Assembly (NCBI GenBank): GCA_026874595.1
Contig: CM049321.1
Span: forward strand, 7,564,979-7,628,978
Direction: 5' to 3'
Origin: Sipunculus nudus
Lineage: Eukaryota > Annelida > Sipuncula > Golfingiida > Sipunculidae
Length of the DNA stretch: 64,000 nt
In this document: positions 38,301 through 50,124 of the stretch, piece by piece
Layout: each line of letters opens with the position of its first letter
Numbering within the stretch: the stretch's first letter is position 1
The notes under the pieces: model-generated
Databases searched by the model: none
Told to the model about the DNA's origin: nothing
Seen by the model: only the letters and a program-made list of their open reading frames with translations
Made by a program: the position numbers and the translations under genes

Positions 38301-40110
38301 AGACCATGTGATCTACGACCATGAACGAGAGCAAGACCATGTGATCTACGACCATAAACGAGAGCAAGACCATTTGATCCGAGACCATGAACGAGGACAA
38401 GACCATGTGATCAGAGACCAAGAACGACAGTAAGACCATGTGATCCGAGACCAAAAACTAGTGCAAGACCATGTGATCTGAGACCAAGAACGACAGCAAG
38501 ACCATGTGATCAGAGACCAAGAACGAGAGCAAGACCATGTGATCCGAGACCATGAACAAGAGCAAGACCATTTGATCCGAGACCAAAAACGAGAGCAAGA
38601 CCATGTGATCAGATACCAAGAACGAGAGCAAGACCATGTGATCCATGACCAAGAACGAGAGCAAGACCATGTGATCAGAGACCAAGAACGAGAGCAAGAC
38701 CAAGTGATCGTGGAACCAAGAATGAGAGCAAGAATCATGTGATCCGAGACTAAGAACTAGAGCAAGACCGTGTGATCCACGACCAAGAACGAGAGCAAGA
38801 CCATGTGATCCGAGACCAAGAACGAGGGTAAGAGCATGTGATCACAGACCAAGAACGAGAGCAAGACCATGGGATCAGAGACCAAGAACGAGAGCAAGAC
38901 CATGTGATCAGAGACCAAGAACGACAGCAAGAATCATGTGACCAGACACCAAGAAGGAGAGCAAGACAATGTGATCCGAGACCAAGAACCAGCGCAAGAC
39001 CATGTGATCTGAGACCAAGAACGACAGCAAGACCATGTGATCAGAGACCAAGAAGGAGAGCAAGAATCATGTGACCAGACACCAAGAAGGAGAGCAAGAC
39101 AATGTGATCCGAGACCAAGAACCAGCGCAAGACCATGTGATCTGAGACCAAGAACGACAGCAAGACCATGTGATCAGAGACCAAGAAGGAGAGCAAGAAT
39201 CATGTGACCAGACACCAAGAAGGAGAGCAAGACAATGTGATCCGAGACCAAGAACCAGCGCAAGACCATGTGATCTGAGACCAAGAACGACAGCAAGACC
39301 ATGTGATCAGAGACCAAGAAGGAGAGCAAGAATCATGTGATCAGAGACCAAGAACGAGAGCAAGACCATGTGATCCGAGACCAAGAACGCGAGCAAGACC
39401 ATGTGATCCGAGACCAGGAACGCGAGCAAGACCATGTGATCCGAGACCAAAAACGAGAGCAAGACCATGTGATCAGATACCAAGAACGAGAGCAAGACCA
39501 TGTGATCCACGACCATGAACGAGGGAGAGAGCATGTGATCAGACACACTAAGAAGGAGAGCAAAACCATATGATCAGAGATCAAGAACAAGAGCAAGACC
39601 ATGTATTCAAAAACCAAGAACGAGAGCAAAACCATGTGATCCACGACCATGAACGAGGGTAAGAGCATGTGATCAGACACCAAGAAGGAGAGCAAAACCA
39701 TATGATCAGAGATCAAGAACAAGAGCAAGACCATTTGATCCGAGACCAAGAACGAGGGCAAGACCATGTGATCAGAGACCAAGAAAGAGAGCAAGACCAT
39801 GTGATCAGATACCAAGAACGAGAGCAAGACCATGTGATCCACGAACATGAACGAGGGTAAGAGCATGTGATCAGACACCAAGAAGTAGAGCAAAACCATG
39901 GGATCAGAGACCAAGAACGAGTGCAAGACCATGTGATCAGAGACCAAGAACAAGAGCAAGACCATTTGATCCGAGACCAAGAACGAGGGCAAGACCATGT
40001 GATCAGAGACCAAGAACGAGAGCAAGACAATGTGATCCGAGACCATGAACGAGAGCAAGACCATGTAATCAGAGACCAAGAACGAGAGCAAGACCATGTG
40101 ATCAGAGACC
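35113..40110. repeat. Tandem duplication of about 2.75 kb in the satellite
   Basis: The block from 35113 to about 37320 recurs from 37909 to about 40082. Matching landmarks sit at offsets 2796, 2763, 2731 and 2764, which differ by about one 33-bp unit, with a single-base insertion near 38713. Both copies contain a triple 133-bp sub-block (near 36200-36600 and 38930-39330) marked by GAACCAGCGCAAGACC. The preserved order shows a recent segmental duplication. Confidence 0.75.
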
Positions 40111-40462
40111 ATGAACGAGAGCAAGACCATGTAATCAGAGACCAAGAACGAGAGCAAGACCATGTGATCAGAGACCATGAACGAGAACAAGACCATGTGA
40201 TCCACAACCATGAACGAGAGCAAGATCATGTGATCCGAGACCAAGAACGAGGGCAAGACAATGTGATCAGAGACCAAGAACAGGAGCCAGACCATGTGAT
40301 CAGAGACCAAGAATGAGGGCAAGACCATGTGATCCGTGACCATGAACGAGTGCAAGACCGTGTGATAAGAGACCAAGAACGAGAGCAAGACCATGTGATA
40401 AGAGACCAAAAACGAGGTAAAGACCATGTGATCCAAAACCAAGCACGATAGCAAGACCATAT

Positions 40463-41364
40463 CATAGAACATCTTTTTAGTGGGGGGAGGGGGGCGAAAT
40501 ATATAAAATCGGTGGAGGGGCCATTGATCTCCGGTAGGTTGTAGGGTGTTGGAAGGGGTAGTGCGGAAACTTAAATACTCATGTATATTGCAATTTCAAG
40601 TGACGATGAATTCAAAAAAAATTGTTGATTCCATCTTCTGAAACCAAAGATCAAATTTCTGTCATTGCTATTTTTAAAAGGAAACAGTTATATAAGGCCA
40701 ACAAATAATGGAAGGGGCGGAACTATATTATTGCCCCCTCAGCCCTCCCCCCCCCCCCCCCCCCCGCCCGGCCTTCTGGTTTCCACGCCTTTGCATGTGA
40801 TCCGAGACCAAATATTGATGTCGGGCCCTGTATCACTGAGAGTGAAGATATCGTCTTACATTTATGTATCGATATATTGAAGACACTTGGGGTAAATGGT
40901 GGGAGAGTGACGTCCGACCGCAAGGTTGTGGGTTCCCGACCCGTTCGGAAAAGACTTTCAAAAATTACTAAAAACTACTCAGACAGTTGCGCTTCATATC
41001 TCAAAATCAGTGCGGTTAGCATCATATATTCGCGAGGTTGTGTATTCAATTACATGTACTCATTGTTCAAATAAAAGGTTTCAATTCTTGCCACAAGATC
41101 AAGAACCTGGACTGGATACTGGTATATACAATTAGTCCATAACATATGAATGTAATCTTATTCAATGCCTCATTAGCTTATATTAGGTAATGATCAATAT
41201 CAAGCAATCAGGACATTGATCAATCCTCTCCTCCCCCGCTCCGTCATATGTGAATGTACAGGGTAGGCTGCTGCTGATTAGCGGACAGTGCTGATTAGCA
41301 GACAGACCAACTAGTATTTCAGTTCAGGGAGCTGAATTATAGGACGCGTTTTAACTTACACAGA
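40463..41364. other. Non-coding stretch with SINE-like piece and one stray satellite unit
   Basis: Contains G- and C-runs (40480-40492, about 40747-40765), a stray CATGTGATCCGAGACCAA at 40795-40812 identical to satellite sequence, and a tRNA-like piece near 40890-40945 (GTTGTGGGTTCCCGACC). The stretch 41270-41364 may be a 5' UTR of the candidate exon that follows. Confidence 0.4.
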
Positions 41365-41430
41365 ATGGACAGGGATATGGGAGGGTATGGATACTTATGG
41401 GCGTACGGTGTCCAATCTATCTGCATTGGC
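41365..41430 (+). CDS. Candidate first coding exon, possibly of the gene at 51.6-59.8 kb
   Basis: An ATG in good context (CAGAATGG) opens 22 codons ending GGC just before GTAAGT, a strong donor at 41431. The peptide is Gly/Tyr-rich (MDRDMGGYGYLWAYG near the start) with no signal peptide. It ends in phase 0. The exon at 51631 follows a strong acceptor in phase 0 and is open from its first base, so the two could be spliced across a 10.2 kb intron. No transcript evidence is available, and another partner or chance is possible. Confidence 0.35.
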
Positions 41431-42843
41431 GTAAGTCCAGACTCCTTATAACTGTTATTAAGGGTAATTTATGATATATGTCTGCCTGTTTATCTAGTTG
41501 TCAGTTTAGTCTGGCTGGCTGTCTTGCTGTTGAAACAACAGGTTGCGCAATTATTTTAAAGGCATGTTGAAATGGGAATCTTGGTCCAATCTGGTAAAAT
41601 ATCTGTCACCTGTGAACTCAGGACTATAGCTGGTACCTAGCAAGGCCTAATAATTTTCAATTATACAGTCAGCACCCTCAGAGATAAACTTTATTATCAA
41701 TTGTTATTAATAACAAATTGGTGAGATAATCAATTTACAAATTCAGAAATATTCGACATTTTTCTGTATATGTATATATATAGCCATAAAGCCTATATTC
41801 TAGGGCATCAGATATTTTGCTCATATAACTGTCCATTACGAATTTCGGAGACAAAAATTCCTCGGTCGGAAACCAAAAATATCGTTCGGATTTGGTGTGA
41901 ATGAAATTTCGAATGCGACAGGATTTTGGTCGGAACGACAGAAATATTCGTTTGTGTCATATTCGTTCGGACGCATCCGATGTGAAACCGCCTTTAGCGT
42001 TACGTTGGACTCGTAATCCGAACAATATTTTTATTCCCAAATCATCCCAAATAAATTGAGTTATCAAATCAAAGATACCGATTTACCGTGTCTTGTTATA
42101 TACAAACCATTTCTGTATATATATATAATATATATATATATATATTGTATTTATATTTATATATACATTATACACGCTAATTATGATTCAACTATGTTCT
42201 CTCAGTCCTGAATGTTATGATTGGTTGTATATTTAATTATTAGTTTGATTTAAAGCATATTTATTTGTTTTAAATCGACTTTTGTTTCATTACCATTTTA
42301 ATCAGTTCGTAGCGTTCAGAGTGCATGACCGCTCGCAGAGGTTTATCCTTGATATTTTTTTATAAATCCTGTGTTGAGATCTGATAATGAGCGATAGATC
42401 CTGACCCTGCTCTGGCGGTTGAAATCGACCATACTCGCGCTCCCTGGTGGTAAAATAAAGTACTACGTTTTGGAACGTTTATACGGCCAAGTATCAAATG
42501 GAAACGATATAACTTTACTAAATGGAAAGATGGCATCCGAGCCGTGCGTGCTCACCCTTGGCAACGTAAAAGTGAAAAGTCTTTGGGTTTTGATTTTTAT
42601 TGTGACCAAAAATTCTGGAATTTGCATTTTTAAAGGTAAATACAATGGTTTGTTGGCGTAAGCTTATATATTTTTGCTTCTTTATATTGCTTTTAGACGA
42701 ACTACACATCGGGTAGGAATCAGTGTATGTTTTACGTATGATTTGTTATTTACTATATGTGGAGATGGGATATTTTGATTGAAATAAAATTATATATAAA
42801 AAAAAGTTTGGAAGGAAAGATGTGAGATAGTCTATAGCTATGA
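41431..42843. other. Non-coding stretch, one doubtful frame
   Basis: A (TA)n-rich patch lies near 42115-42165. The plus frame 42419-42661 (80 codons) reaches a GTAAAT donor-like site but has no recognisable product, and the opposite strand is open too. It is not called. Confidence 0.4.
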
Positions 42844-42858
42844 TTTTGTAGTTGCCAC

Positions 42859-42967
42859 TAGACACTCCAGACTCCAGGGGCACGATGAGAAGACGGACTA
42901 GACAGGAGAGCAGCAGCACCCACACCAACTCAGTGACGATCACGTGAACACCCCCAGCCAGCAACAT
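42859..42967 (-). CDS. Candidate signal-peptide first exon, unknown protein
   Basis: On the minus strand ATGTTGCTGGCTGG opens a GC-rich frame unlike its AT-rich surroundings. The product has two strongly hydrophobic runs (LVWVLLLSCLVRLLIV in the centre) and then a Ser/Gly turn, as in a long signal peptide or signal anchor. Codon choice (CTG, GTG, ATC, CTC) looks coding up to about 42844. The only donors in reach (CTA/GTGGCA at 42858) are weak, so the exon end is uncertain. No downstream exon was identified. Confidence 0.25.
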
Positions 42968-45374
42968 ACAGACAGTCTAGCCCTGCCTGGAACCTTTGCA
43001 AATAAAGCTATATGGGAGCTTCATAATTTTCATCATTTTCCACATCAAATGCTTGTTACAACACAAATGGTTTCAGTATTATTTCATGATCTCGATAAAT
43101 GAAATAGTTTGTGCATGCTTATATTGCGGTGATGTCTGTAAATATTCACATCAAAGATAAAATAGGAATAAAAACCCAGATGCTGGAACGCTACTGTATT
43201 GCATTTAATTGGTAGGTCTAATTTGGGTCACGTGCTTATCTCACGCAATTTATCATATCATAAAATTCATAAAGTACCACTGACGCAAATATACCAGTAT
43301 TCAAATGCCAACCGAAAAAAATATATAAAATTTTGAAATGCAACGAAGGTCAATATTTTGTGGAAAAGCCAACTAGCTGTTTCTGCCATCTACCGGTTAA
43401 ATAAATAACTAATTCAATGAGACACTGCACCATATGCCTGTATATTCTATTCCAGCATTCACATGTTTTTTTTTTTTTTTTTTTTTTTTGTTTTTTTGTT
43501 TAATGATTTTAATGACAGCTTAACGTTTGTGTAAAGTTATGCAAAAGTATACATGGGGTGACATTCTAAAATTTCTTTGAGGAATTGCCAACCAAATCTC
43601 TAGTATTTATTTCTCTTAATTGTGTAAGATAAGTTAAAGCCACAGCTATCCCTTGTCACAACGCTGTTTTTTTTTATAGTTAAATATCCAGTTGAAAGAA
43701 AACTTAAATAGGTGGATCAGAGGCCCTTGCATCAAGGTATACCATATGTAACCTACCTATAAATTATCTCACTAAAAAATGTTCGCAACAGTGTTATCAG
43801 AACTTAAAACCTTGAGGGAGGGGGTTTCAAATAATTTCAGGAAAGCTGGGTGGGGGGAGGGCTTGGCTTTGAAGTTTATTGTGGGTGGGGTTGTTGTGGG
43901 ATGTTTTTGCAATTTTCATTCAAATCTTAGCAATTTTTATGCAATTTGGTTACAAAATAAAAGGAAAATTCTGGCTTCAGAAATCAACAACAGGTTAAAA
44001 CCTTTGGCCCTTTCAACACCCCCACAGTTTTTTTTTTCATTTGTGTGTTAATAGCTTGGATTCGACAATGTTGTCGTTGAATCACGGCGTATTATAAGTC
44101 ATTGTTATATCCTAGTCATTTCTGAAAGACTGCAGTTATCTGATAATTGAGACACAATGTATGCCTACACATTTCTGTTAATCCTAATTTTTATTGATTA
44201 AAATGAAATCCTACTTTTTATGGCAAAATAATATTCTTCCAAAGACAAAATGCGTGTGTGTTTGGGTGTGGGTGGGTGTCCCCCGTCCTCGACCAAATTG
44301 CGTCCATGGGCTGGGGGGGGGGGGTTATGGTGCAAAGGGCGGTATTTAATTTACCGGTCAAATGCAGAAATTGCTTCAATTCTTGAAAAGATGTATATAA
44401 TCAAAAACGATAAACGAAAAATGGTGAGACCTCGAACTATTTTTGTGCGTGGCCTTAGATGATAATCTAACACCTGTAGTTTTAGTCTCGGATAAATTGC
44501 TCTCCTGCGTAACAGGTTTGATTACAATGGGACACAAGCTCTCATTAGTTTGATTCTTGTCCCTGTGCCAGAATGGATGTTATCAGACCTACGCACGTTT
44601 AAACTTTGGGTTGATTGCTAACCCTGGTGTTCCTGCCCAGATAACCTTGCCATACAAAGCAGCGGTACCACGAAAGGATGTCTGGGACGACCGCAGTTTT
44701 TACCGCTGCGAGAGGAGCGTAGCGTAACATCTTTATAAGTTCCATTAGATGTTGTTTTCATGTTTTTTATTCATTTCTATTGTATATTTAAGTTGATAAA
44801 TTGTTAAGTGGCCCGGTTCAAGGGGCCCAATTTGGACAAACGTCTACACACCCTTTTTAATCAGCCATCACATATATATTAACTTACTTGATAGAAAATA
44901 CTGAGAGTTGACAATTCCTGCTGTGTAACCAAATTTATCTCTCATGAACATTAAATGATTGAGATGATAGCACCCCTGAAGCGTCACTTAATGCTATACA
45001 CTGTTCTATTTAGGTTTCTGGGAAAAGAAAAATACATCCCTCTCAGTAATCGTTGTGTTTTCTTTAATTTAGCATTGTAAACAATACAACGTTATACCTC
45101 GATATAGCATTGTAAACAATTCAGAAGGCATCGTAATAACGCCTTCCGCTTGTCTCAGAAAAGCAAACATGTGCACGGCAAGGCATTTTTCTTTTTGTAC
45201 CAGTCCGTTGGAAAGGTGAATATCTTGATTTTTTTCCACTTTAGTAGCTGATAAGTAGTGATAAACATGACACAAAAACCAAATATTTTATATGTATTGT
45301 TCCAGCGACTCCCTATTTTTCTTATATTTTCCTATCAAAATAGTCAAAATTTCATTTGGGTTCTATCTTCTAAA
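42968..45374. other. Non-coding stretch
   Basis: Contains a poly-T tract (43466-43489), G-rich patches near 43850 and 44310-44323, and no supported gene. Repeated strings ATTGTAAACAAT (45074, 45110) and CCGTTGGAAAGGTGAA (about 45206, also near 46502) mark dispersed-repeat fragments. Confidence 0.4.
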
Positions 45375-46295
45375 CAGTGAACTCCCGCATGACGACCACC
45401 CTATTAACACGACAACCCCGCTAACACGACCACTTTTCTTGGTCCCAGAATTGTCTAATATAAATTATCATATAAAAAAACTTCGGTAACACGACCACCC
45501 CGCTATCACGACCAACGACCACCTTTTTTTGGTCCCGACTTTCAGATTAGCCCCCGTATCATGACCACTGGCCGGTGACGACCGCGGCCCGTTGACCAGA
45601 TGACACGCTAACCGCCCAGCTTGGACTTAGATAATAGCCCGTAAATAATTAGCCATATCACGACCACTGGCCCGTGACGACCGCGGCCCGTTGAGTAGGT
45701 GACACGCTCACCACCCAGCTTGGACTTAGATATTAGTTCGTGATTAATTACCTGGACAATCATCTGTCCAGCCTTAGTTAGGCTTGTTTATAATGCCGCC
45801 CAAACTATTCACATCAATAGATATTGGTCTGCGTGGTCCATTACCTTGTATGTTGAGTAGGGCTGTTAGATTAGCATTTAACATACTGAAAAAAAGGTAT
45901 GGCAAACATAACTGACACCACACGCATATATTCAGGTGAGTAAAGTAAAACTGTGAAAAATCACATTTCAATGATCAAGCATGAACCATATAAATAACAC
46001 TTATAATTCGATGTGATTATTCTGTTCTCACTACATGTTCGACATCAGATCATCTTCGTGTTAAGACCAATGCTGTAAGAATGACTTCATATTCATGTTT
46101 GTTATTTATTTTTCTTTATATTTTAAATCTTCAATTAAACAGGGACAACCACTTAACATTTACTCGAAATTCCCAAATTGTCACCTGCGTTAATTTTGGC
46201 AGACTAATGTACAAGCATCCCTCTAACACGACCACCCCGCTAACACGACCATTTTGCCTGGTCCCGCAGGTGGTCGCGTTAGCGGGATTTTACTG
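45375..46295. mobile_element. Family C TIR element, 0.92 kb, non-autonomous
   Basis: The left end CAGTGAACTCCCGCATGACG and the right end, read in reverse complement, CAGTAAAATCCCGCTAACGC are similar inverted termini continuing into GACCACC motifs. Inside, a segment with GACCGCGGCCCGTTGA and CCAGCTTGGACTTAGATA is tandemly duplicated (about 45555-45640 and 45660-45742). No transposase frame is present. Termini of this style are typical of Tc1/mariner-pogo-like elements, but assignment is tentative. Confidence 0.5.
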
Positions 46296-47404
46296 TATTT
46301 TCCTGGTTTTTTTTACACTGCACAATCGTGTTTCTGATATAACATGCAGTGCAACTATTTAAAACATTCAATTCTTTTTGCATGCAAGTGTGCATGTAGG
46401 ATGGCATTTAAGATGGCAGGCGAAGAGTGACTGAAAGATGATATGATGGTAGGATGCATCTTTAGCGGAAAAGCAAAGGCAAACCTGTATTAATGTCTTT
46501 CCGTTGGAAAGGTGAAAATTATTACGATCCATGATCAAGCATTAGCTTTTCCTCAATATACCATTGTAAACACTCAAAATCAAGAGCGCCCGTCGGTACT
46601 CGTGTTGGTCCGCAAACAATCTCCACACAGGGGCAGATCTATGAGGGCAATCCCTGTACATTCATGGATAAATCTTCTGTGTGGAGAATTGGCCCACCAA
46701 ATTCACACATTATTACTATGCTGCCCTCTGTTAGGGGATGTTGAAACCATTCTTTGTCTAGCTCCTGGACTGTTCCAGTGCCCATCCATGTAAAACCTGT
46801 AATCCAGAAGACATAATAATAAAATGACACTCTAGGCCTGGACCTATCCTTGATTTTTTTTTGAAAATCTATGACCTAGCTTCAGCTATAATGACCTCAA
46901 CCGGGAAAGTTATGTTTTCACTTGTGCCTGTTTGTTGGTTGGTTTGTTTGTTAGCCAATTTTGGAATAATCAGAAAGACTGTTGTCCTTGGCTCCACCTG
47001 GTGTAACTCTGTTCCAGCACCCCTGTCCACCCATTTTTTCGCGATATTTCTTTGTAAATATTGTGTTTGCCACTAAAAATTTGCTTTTATCAAAGGAGGT
47101 ACTTAATGATGATTTAGATAATCATAAAGTAAATATGTTTATTTTGGAACTCTGGTATGGTGTTGACCTCTCTAGAAAGAGCTGCATAAAATATGGCGCA
47201 AGGTACCAGTCTGTGGAAATACCTCTTGAAACGCATAACCAATACGCACAAAGGTTATTTTGTTATCATTAAAAAAAAAGTTAATTTGCATCTGTCAGTT
47301 TTATAGGAGGCACTTGTGTGGGAATGTGGAAATACCCCGTCACTTCCGGCGATATCATTTGTGAGAATGCAGCGGTTCCTAAGTATACTGAATAAAATCA
47401 GTGT
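46296..47404. other. Non-coding stretch, repeat fragments
   Basis: Opposing open frames at 46512-46793 (plus) and 46639-46830 (minus) suggest a decayed repeat and not a gene. Nothing else is supported. Confidence 0.35.
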
Positions 47405-47477
47405 CAGTGGCGTCAATTTTTCTTCAAGGGTGGGGGGGGGGGTGACTCGCAACGTTTTTCACACACATACTACACAC

Positions 47478-47547
<70 letters not shown>

Positions 47548-48433
47548 TGTCTGTATGACAAATTTCAAATATAATACAATTACGTATAAGGTTTTTGAAA
47601 AATAAGGTATGTTTCCAGTACATGTTTGTTCTTAATCAGGTTAGGATATATAATATTTTTATTAAACTCATAAATGTTACCAAAGTTTATAATTCTAATT
47701 ATAAAAATATATTCATTTCCAATATATAAATATTATTCTCTGAATATCATACACTCTTTACACGGCGTTTTATCTATAGGCCTACTACCTATATCGTAAG
47801 CGCTGTTTGTTTTGTCCTTGTATTCTGAATCGCTACACCAGAGGGGAGCACTGTATTTTGGTCCAATCAGATGAGACCCTGTGCTGGAAGACAAATTGGT
47901 TTACCAGCCAATGTACATTTCGCTTTGAGTGACAGCTTATCGCCCCGGCAACCGTTTGAACAGGCTCAGAGAGAATGGCCCCTCACGTGGTTTTCACAGG
48001 TCCTTGTATACATAGAATGCCCGGCTGGTGAGTTGTAATTCAAATGAAATGAAACTAAATAGGTTCCGTGAACATCTCCCTGGCTGGTTTCCGTTTTTCT
48101 GGCAAACGGATACATTGATACGCTAACATCGTCGTAATGTCATATTCGAATCGGTCCATTATGCGAGAACGTAGAGGGAGCAATTAAAATTCGACTATTT
48201 TTTACTAAGGGTAGCCATTTGATTGCACTTGAAGCGCACTTGAAGCGCAGTTATTCAAACAAGGCAGCTGGAAAATCAGTAGTTTTTTAAGAAGCGCAAG
48301 ATTTCCGCTGCCCCGGGAGCGTATGAATATCAGGGGGGATAATTACATTGACCATCCCCACCCCCTTGCTAAAAGGTGGGAGGTATATATACCCCATCCC
48401 CAACCCCCCCCCCCTCCCCGTTATGACGCCCCT
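47405..48433. mobile_element. Family A TIR element interrupted by an insertion
   Basis: The left half (47405-47749) starts CAGTGGCGTCAA and contains a long (TA)n tract (about 47481-47541), then the family stretch TTCATTTCCAATATATAAAT and CTCTGAATATCA. The right half (48324-48433) resumes with TGAATATCAGGGGGG, GATAATTACATTGACC-like sequence and ends TGACGCCCCT. Compared with copies at 24102 and 55258, the two halves make one element. Confidence 0.7.
47750..48323. mobile_element. 0.57 kb insertion with a 9-bp target duplication
   Basis: The segment lies inside the family A copy and is flanked on both sides by TGAATATCA (47741-47749 and 48324-48332), a sequence that occurs once in uninterrupted copies. 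Its ends, TACACTC and GAGCGTA, form a short imperfect inverted repeat. It has no open frame of note. A 9-bp duplication is typical of Mutator-like elements, but the family is not established. Confidence 0.55.
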
Positions 48434-48900
48434 TATCAGTGTAATCTAAATTCCGTCCCGGCCTTAAGGTTAACCTTCTTATGCTCATGAACGTACACAT
48501 CCTGGGTGTCTGTAGACATCTTCATTACCAAGCCTATATATAGTGTTTTAGTTTAGTGCATGGTCGCTTTCCTTGACACCCGCTGTAGGGGGCGCTATAA
48601 GAGGTGTTAATGGGTGTATTTTGGGTGGACGTACACCCGCGTACCCCTTCAGTGGCTCTATAAGATAACTTATCCCTCGGGTAACTGTATTATATTACAT
48701 ACGTGTAAACAATCTTAAACAGACGCCATATAAAAGTCTTTCAATAATCCTGATGCAAAGTCATTAATGTTCAACAAGAATTCACAGACACGGTATTGAA
48801 ATACGACCCCTTAGGCTAAACGCCAAAATTATTTACCTACAAACAGATTGTGTACAAGTAAATATGTAATACAGTCAGCAACCCTCGGTGGATTACCGTA
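48434..48900. other. Non-coding stretch
   Basis: No gene or repeat recognised. The region just beyond (48890-48935) has an inverted pair TACCGTAAAGT/ACTTTACGGTA that could form a hairpin. Confidence 0.35.
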
Positions 48901-49236
48901 AAGTTTATTCTTGTGGTACTTTACGGTAGCTCTACTAGGGAACAATTGAACATGGCCGCCAGGGGGATAAGTGTATACACAATCCAAACGTGACACCGCT
49001 TACCACCGCTTCATATGTCAGGAGCGCCTCGTCCAGAATGTGTACGGTACATTTAGGATAAACAAATATTTTACAGCTGTAGGTTGCCCTGAGGAGCTTG
49101 TTTGTTTTGTGTTTAGACAAATTGTGATGAGACAACCTCAATTCTACCAGTTAGCTTCTAGCCGCTGATCATGGTCGGTTTTTGATGACTCGGTACCGGT
49201 CGCCATTTTGAATTTTTGTGAGAGTATAAAACACAG
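48900..49236 (+). other. Possible upstream (5' UTR) exon
   Basis: The stretch is richer in G+C than its flanks and ends AAAACACAG before GTAAGAAG, a strong donor at 49237. It contains ATGGCCGCC (about 48952) followed soon by stops in that frame. A plus frame at 48971-49168 and a minus frame at 48935-49141 overlap, and neither is convincing. It could be a non-coding first exon of the 51.6-59.8 kb gene, competing with the candidate at 41365. Confidence 0.2.
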
Positions 49237-50124
49237 GTAAGAAGTGAAAGTTTTCTCCCTTTGTTTGTAGCGTTTGCAGTGTTTTATTTTTAATTAAATA
49301 TGTGAATTCGGAGTGAACGCCAGAGAATACAGTTAATCTTGTCATACTCTTTTAATGTGAACAAGGTATTAAAATTTGATATATCGAAATTTTGCAGATT
49401 TTTTAAGAACACACAGTATTTGACCTTCGGAGGCATATGATAGGCTAAATTTTATCATTCATATTGATAAATAAATTGTCCAAATAAAGTGTAAATCATT
49501 AACAAATTCAAAGTCATGCAAATGAAAATATATTATGTACTTGTAAAATTCCATATAATGTAATAGATTTTAACATTTATAGAACATTGGAAAACAGATC
49601 AATTACAAAATCATTTTGTGACAATGTTCGATGATTAAAGCTGTGATAGATATAAGCCTGTACTTTATAATCACATATTATTTGAATTATCATAAACCAA
49701 GAATATGGGAAACCAAGAGTAAAAATGAGGAACTATTACATAATTTCCCTTTTGCAAATGCATTGCCATTAAAGAAACCTGAACAGTTTATGCGAGTAAA
49801 ATATTATTTTGGCTAAATATATGAGCATTATTTTTGACAATCGTTTACACCAACGATAAACCGTAAAATAGATAGATAGATAGATCGTATGAATGAGTAT
49901 AATCGTACATACATCATAATGGTGAAGAGATCCGAAGGATTGTTAGAGCAGCTGATTGAAAGTCATCTGAGCTATAGCGATCACTCTTTGTCCGTCGTCT
50001 GCCCGTTCGGACGTCCGTCCGTCTGCTCGCCCGTTAACAAGGCACAAATCGTAACCGTTGGACCTAAAAACTTCCAACTTAACACCCATGGAAGTCCAAA
50101 AAATCTCCAAGGAAACCTGAAAAT

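Larger units (their letters stand above)
30540..40462. repeat. 33-bp satellite array, about 300 units
   Basis: Almost 10 kb of a 33-bp unit whose core is AAGAACGAGAGCAAGACCAT followed by GTGATCAGAGACC. Common variants are CGAGACC for AGAGACC, CATGAACGAG for CAAGAACGAG, and a 34-base form with CAAGAATCATGTGACC. Because 33 equals 11 codons and two plus frames and two minus frames of the unit lack stops, the array yields open frames up to 379 codons on both strands, broken where 34-base units shift the frame. Overlap on both strands, frame breaks and absence of splice context argue against a protein. It starts inside the putative intron after 30334. Confidence 0.95.

Noticed and set aside
30540-40462. 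CRISPR-like array
   Set aside because: Regular spacing comes from direct head-to-tail units with no unique spacers; the genome is animal and no cas genes are present.
30840-40472. Open frames up to 379 codons on both strands encoding 11-residue repeats
   Set aside because: They are translations of the 33-bp satellite. Opposite-strand and alternative-frame ORFs overlap everywhere, 34-base units break frames, and no start or splice context supports any one of them.
42419-42661. Plus-strand exon candidate with GTAAAT donor
   Set aside because: The opposite strand is equally open, the product is unrecognised and no acceptor or start context is convincing.
46512-46830. Opposing ORFs suggesting a gene
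   Set aside because: Both strands are open over the same short stretch and neighbouring strings recur elsewhere, so a decayed repeat is more likely.
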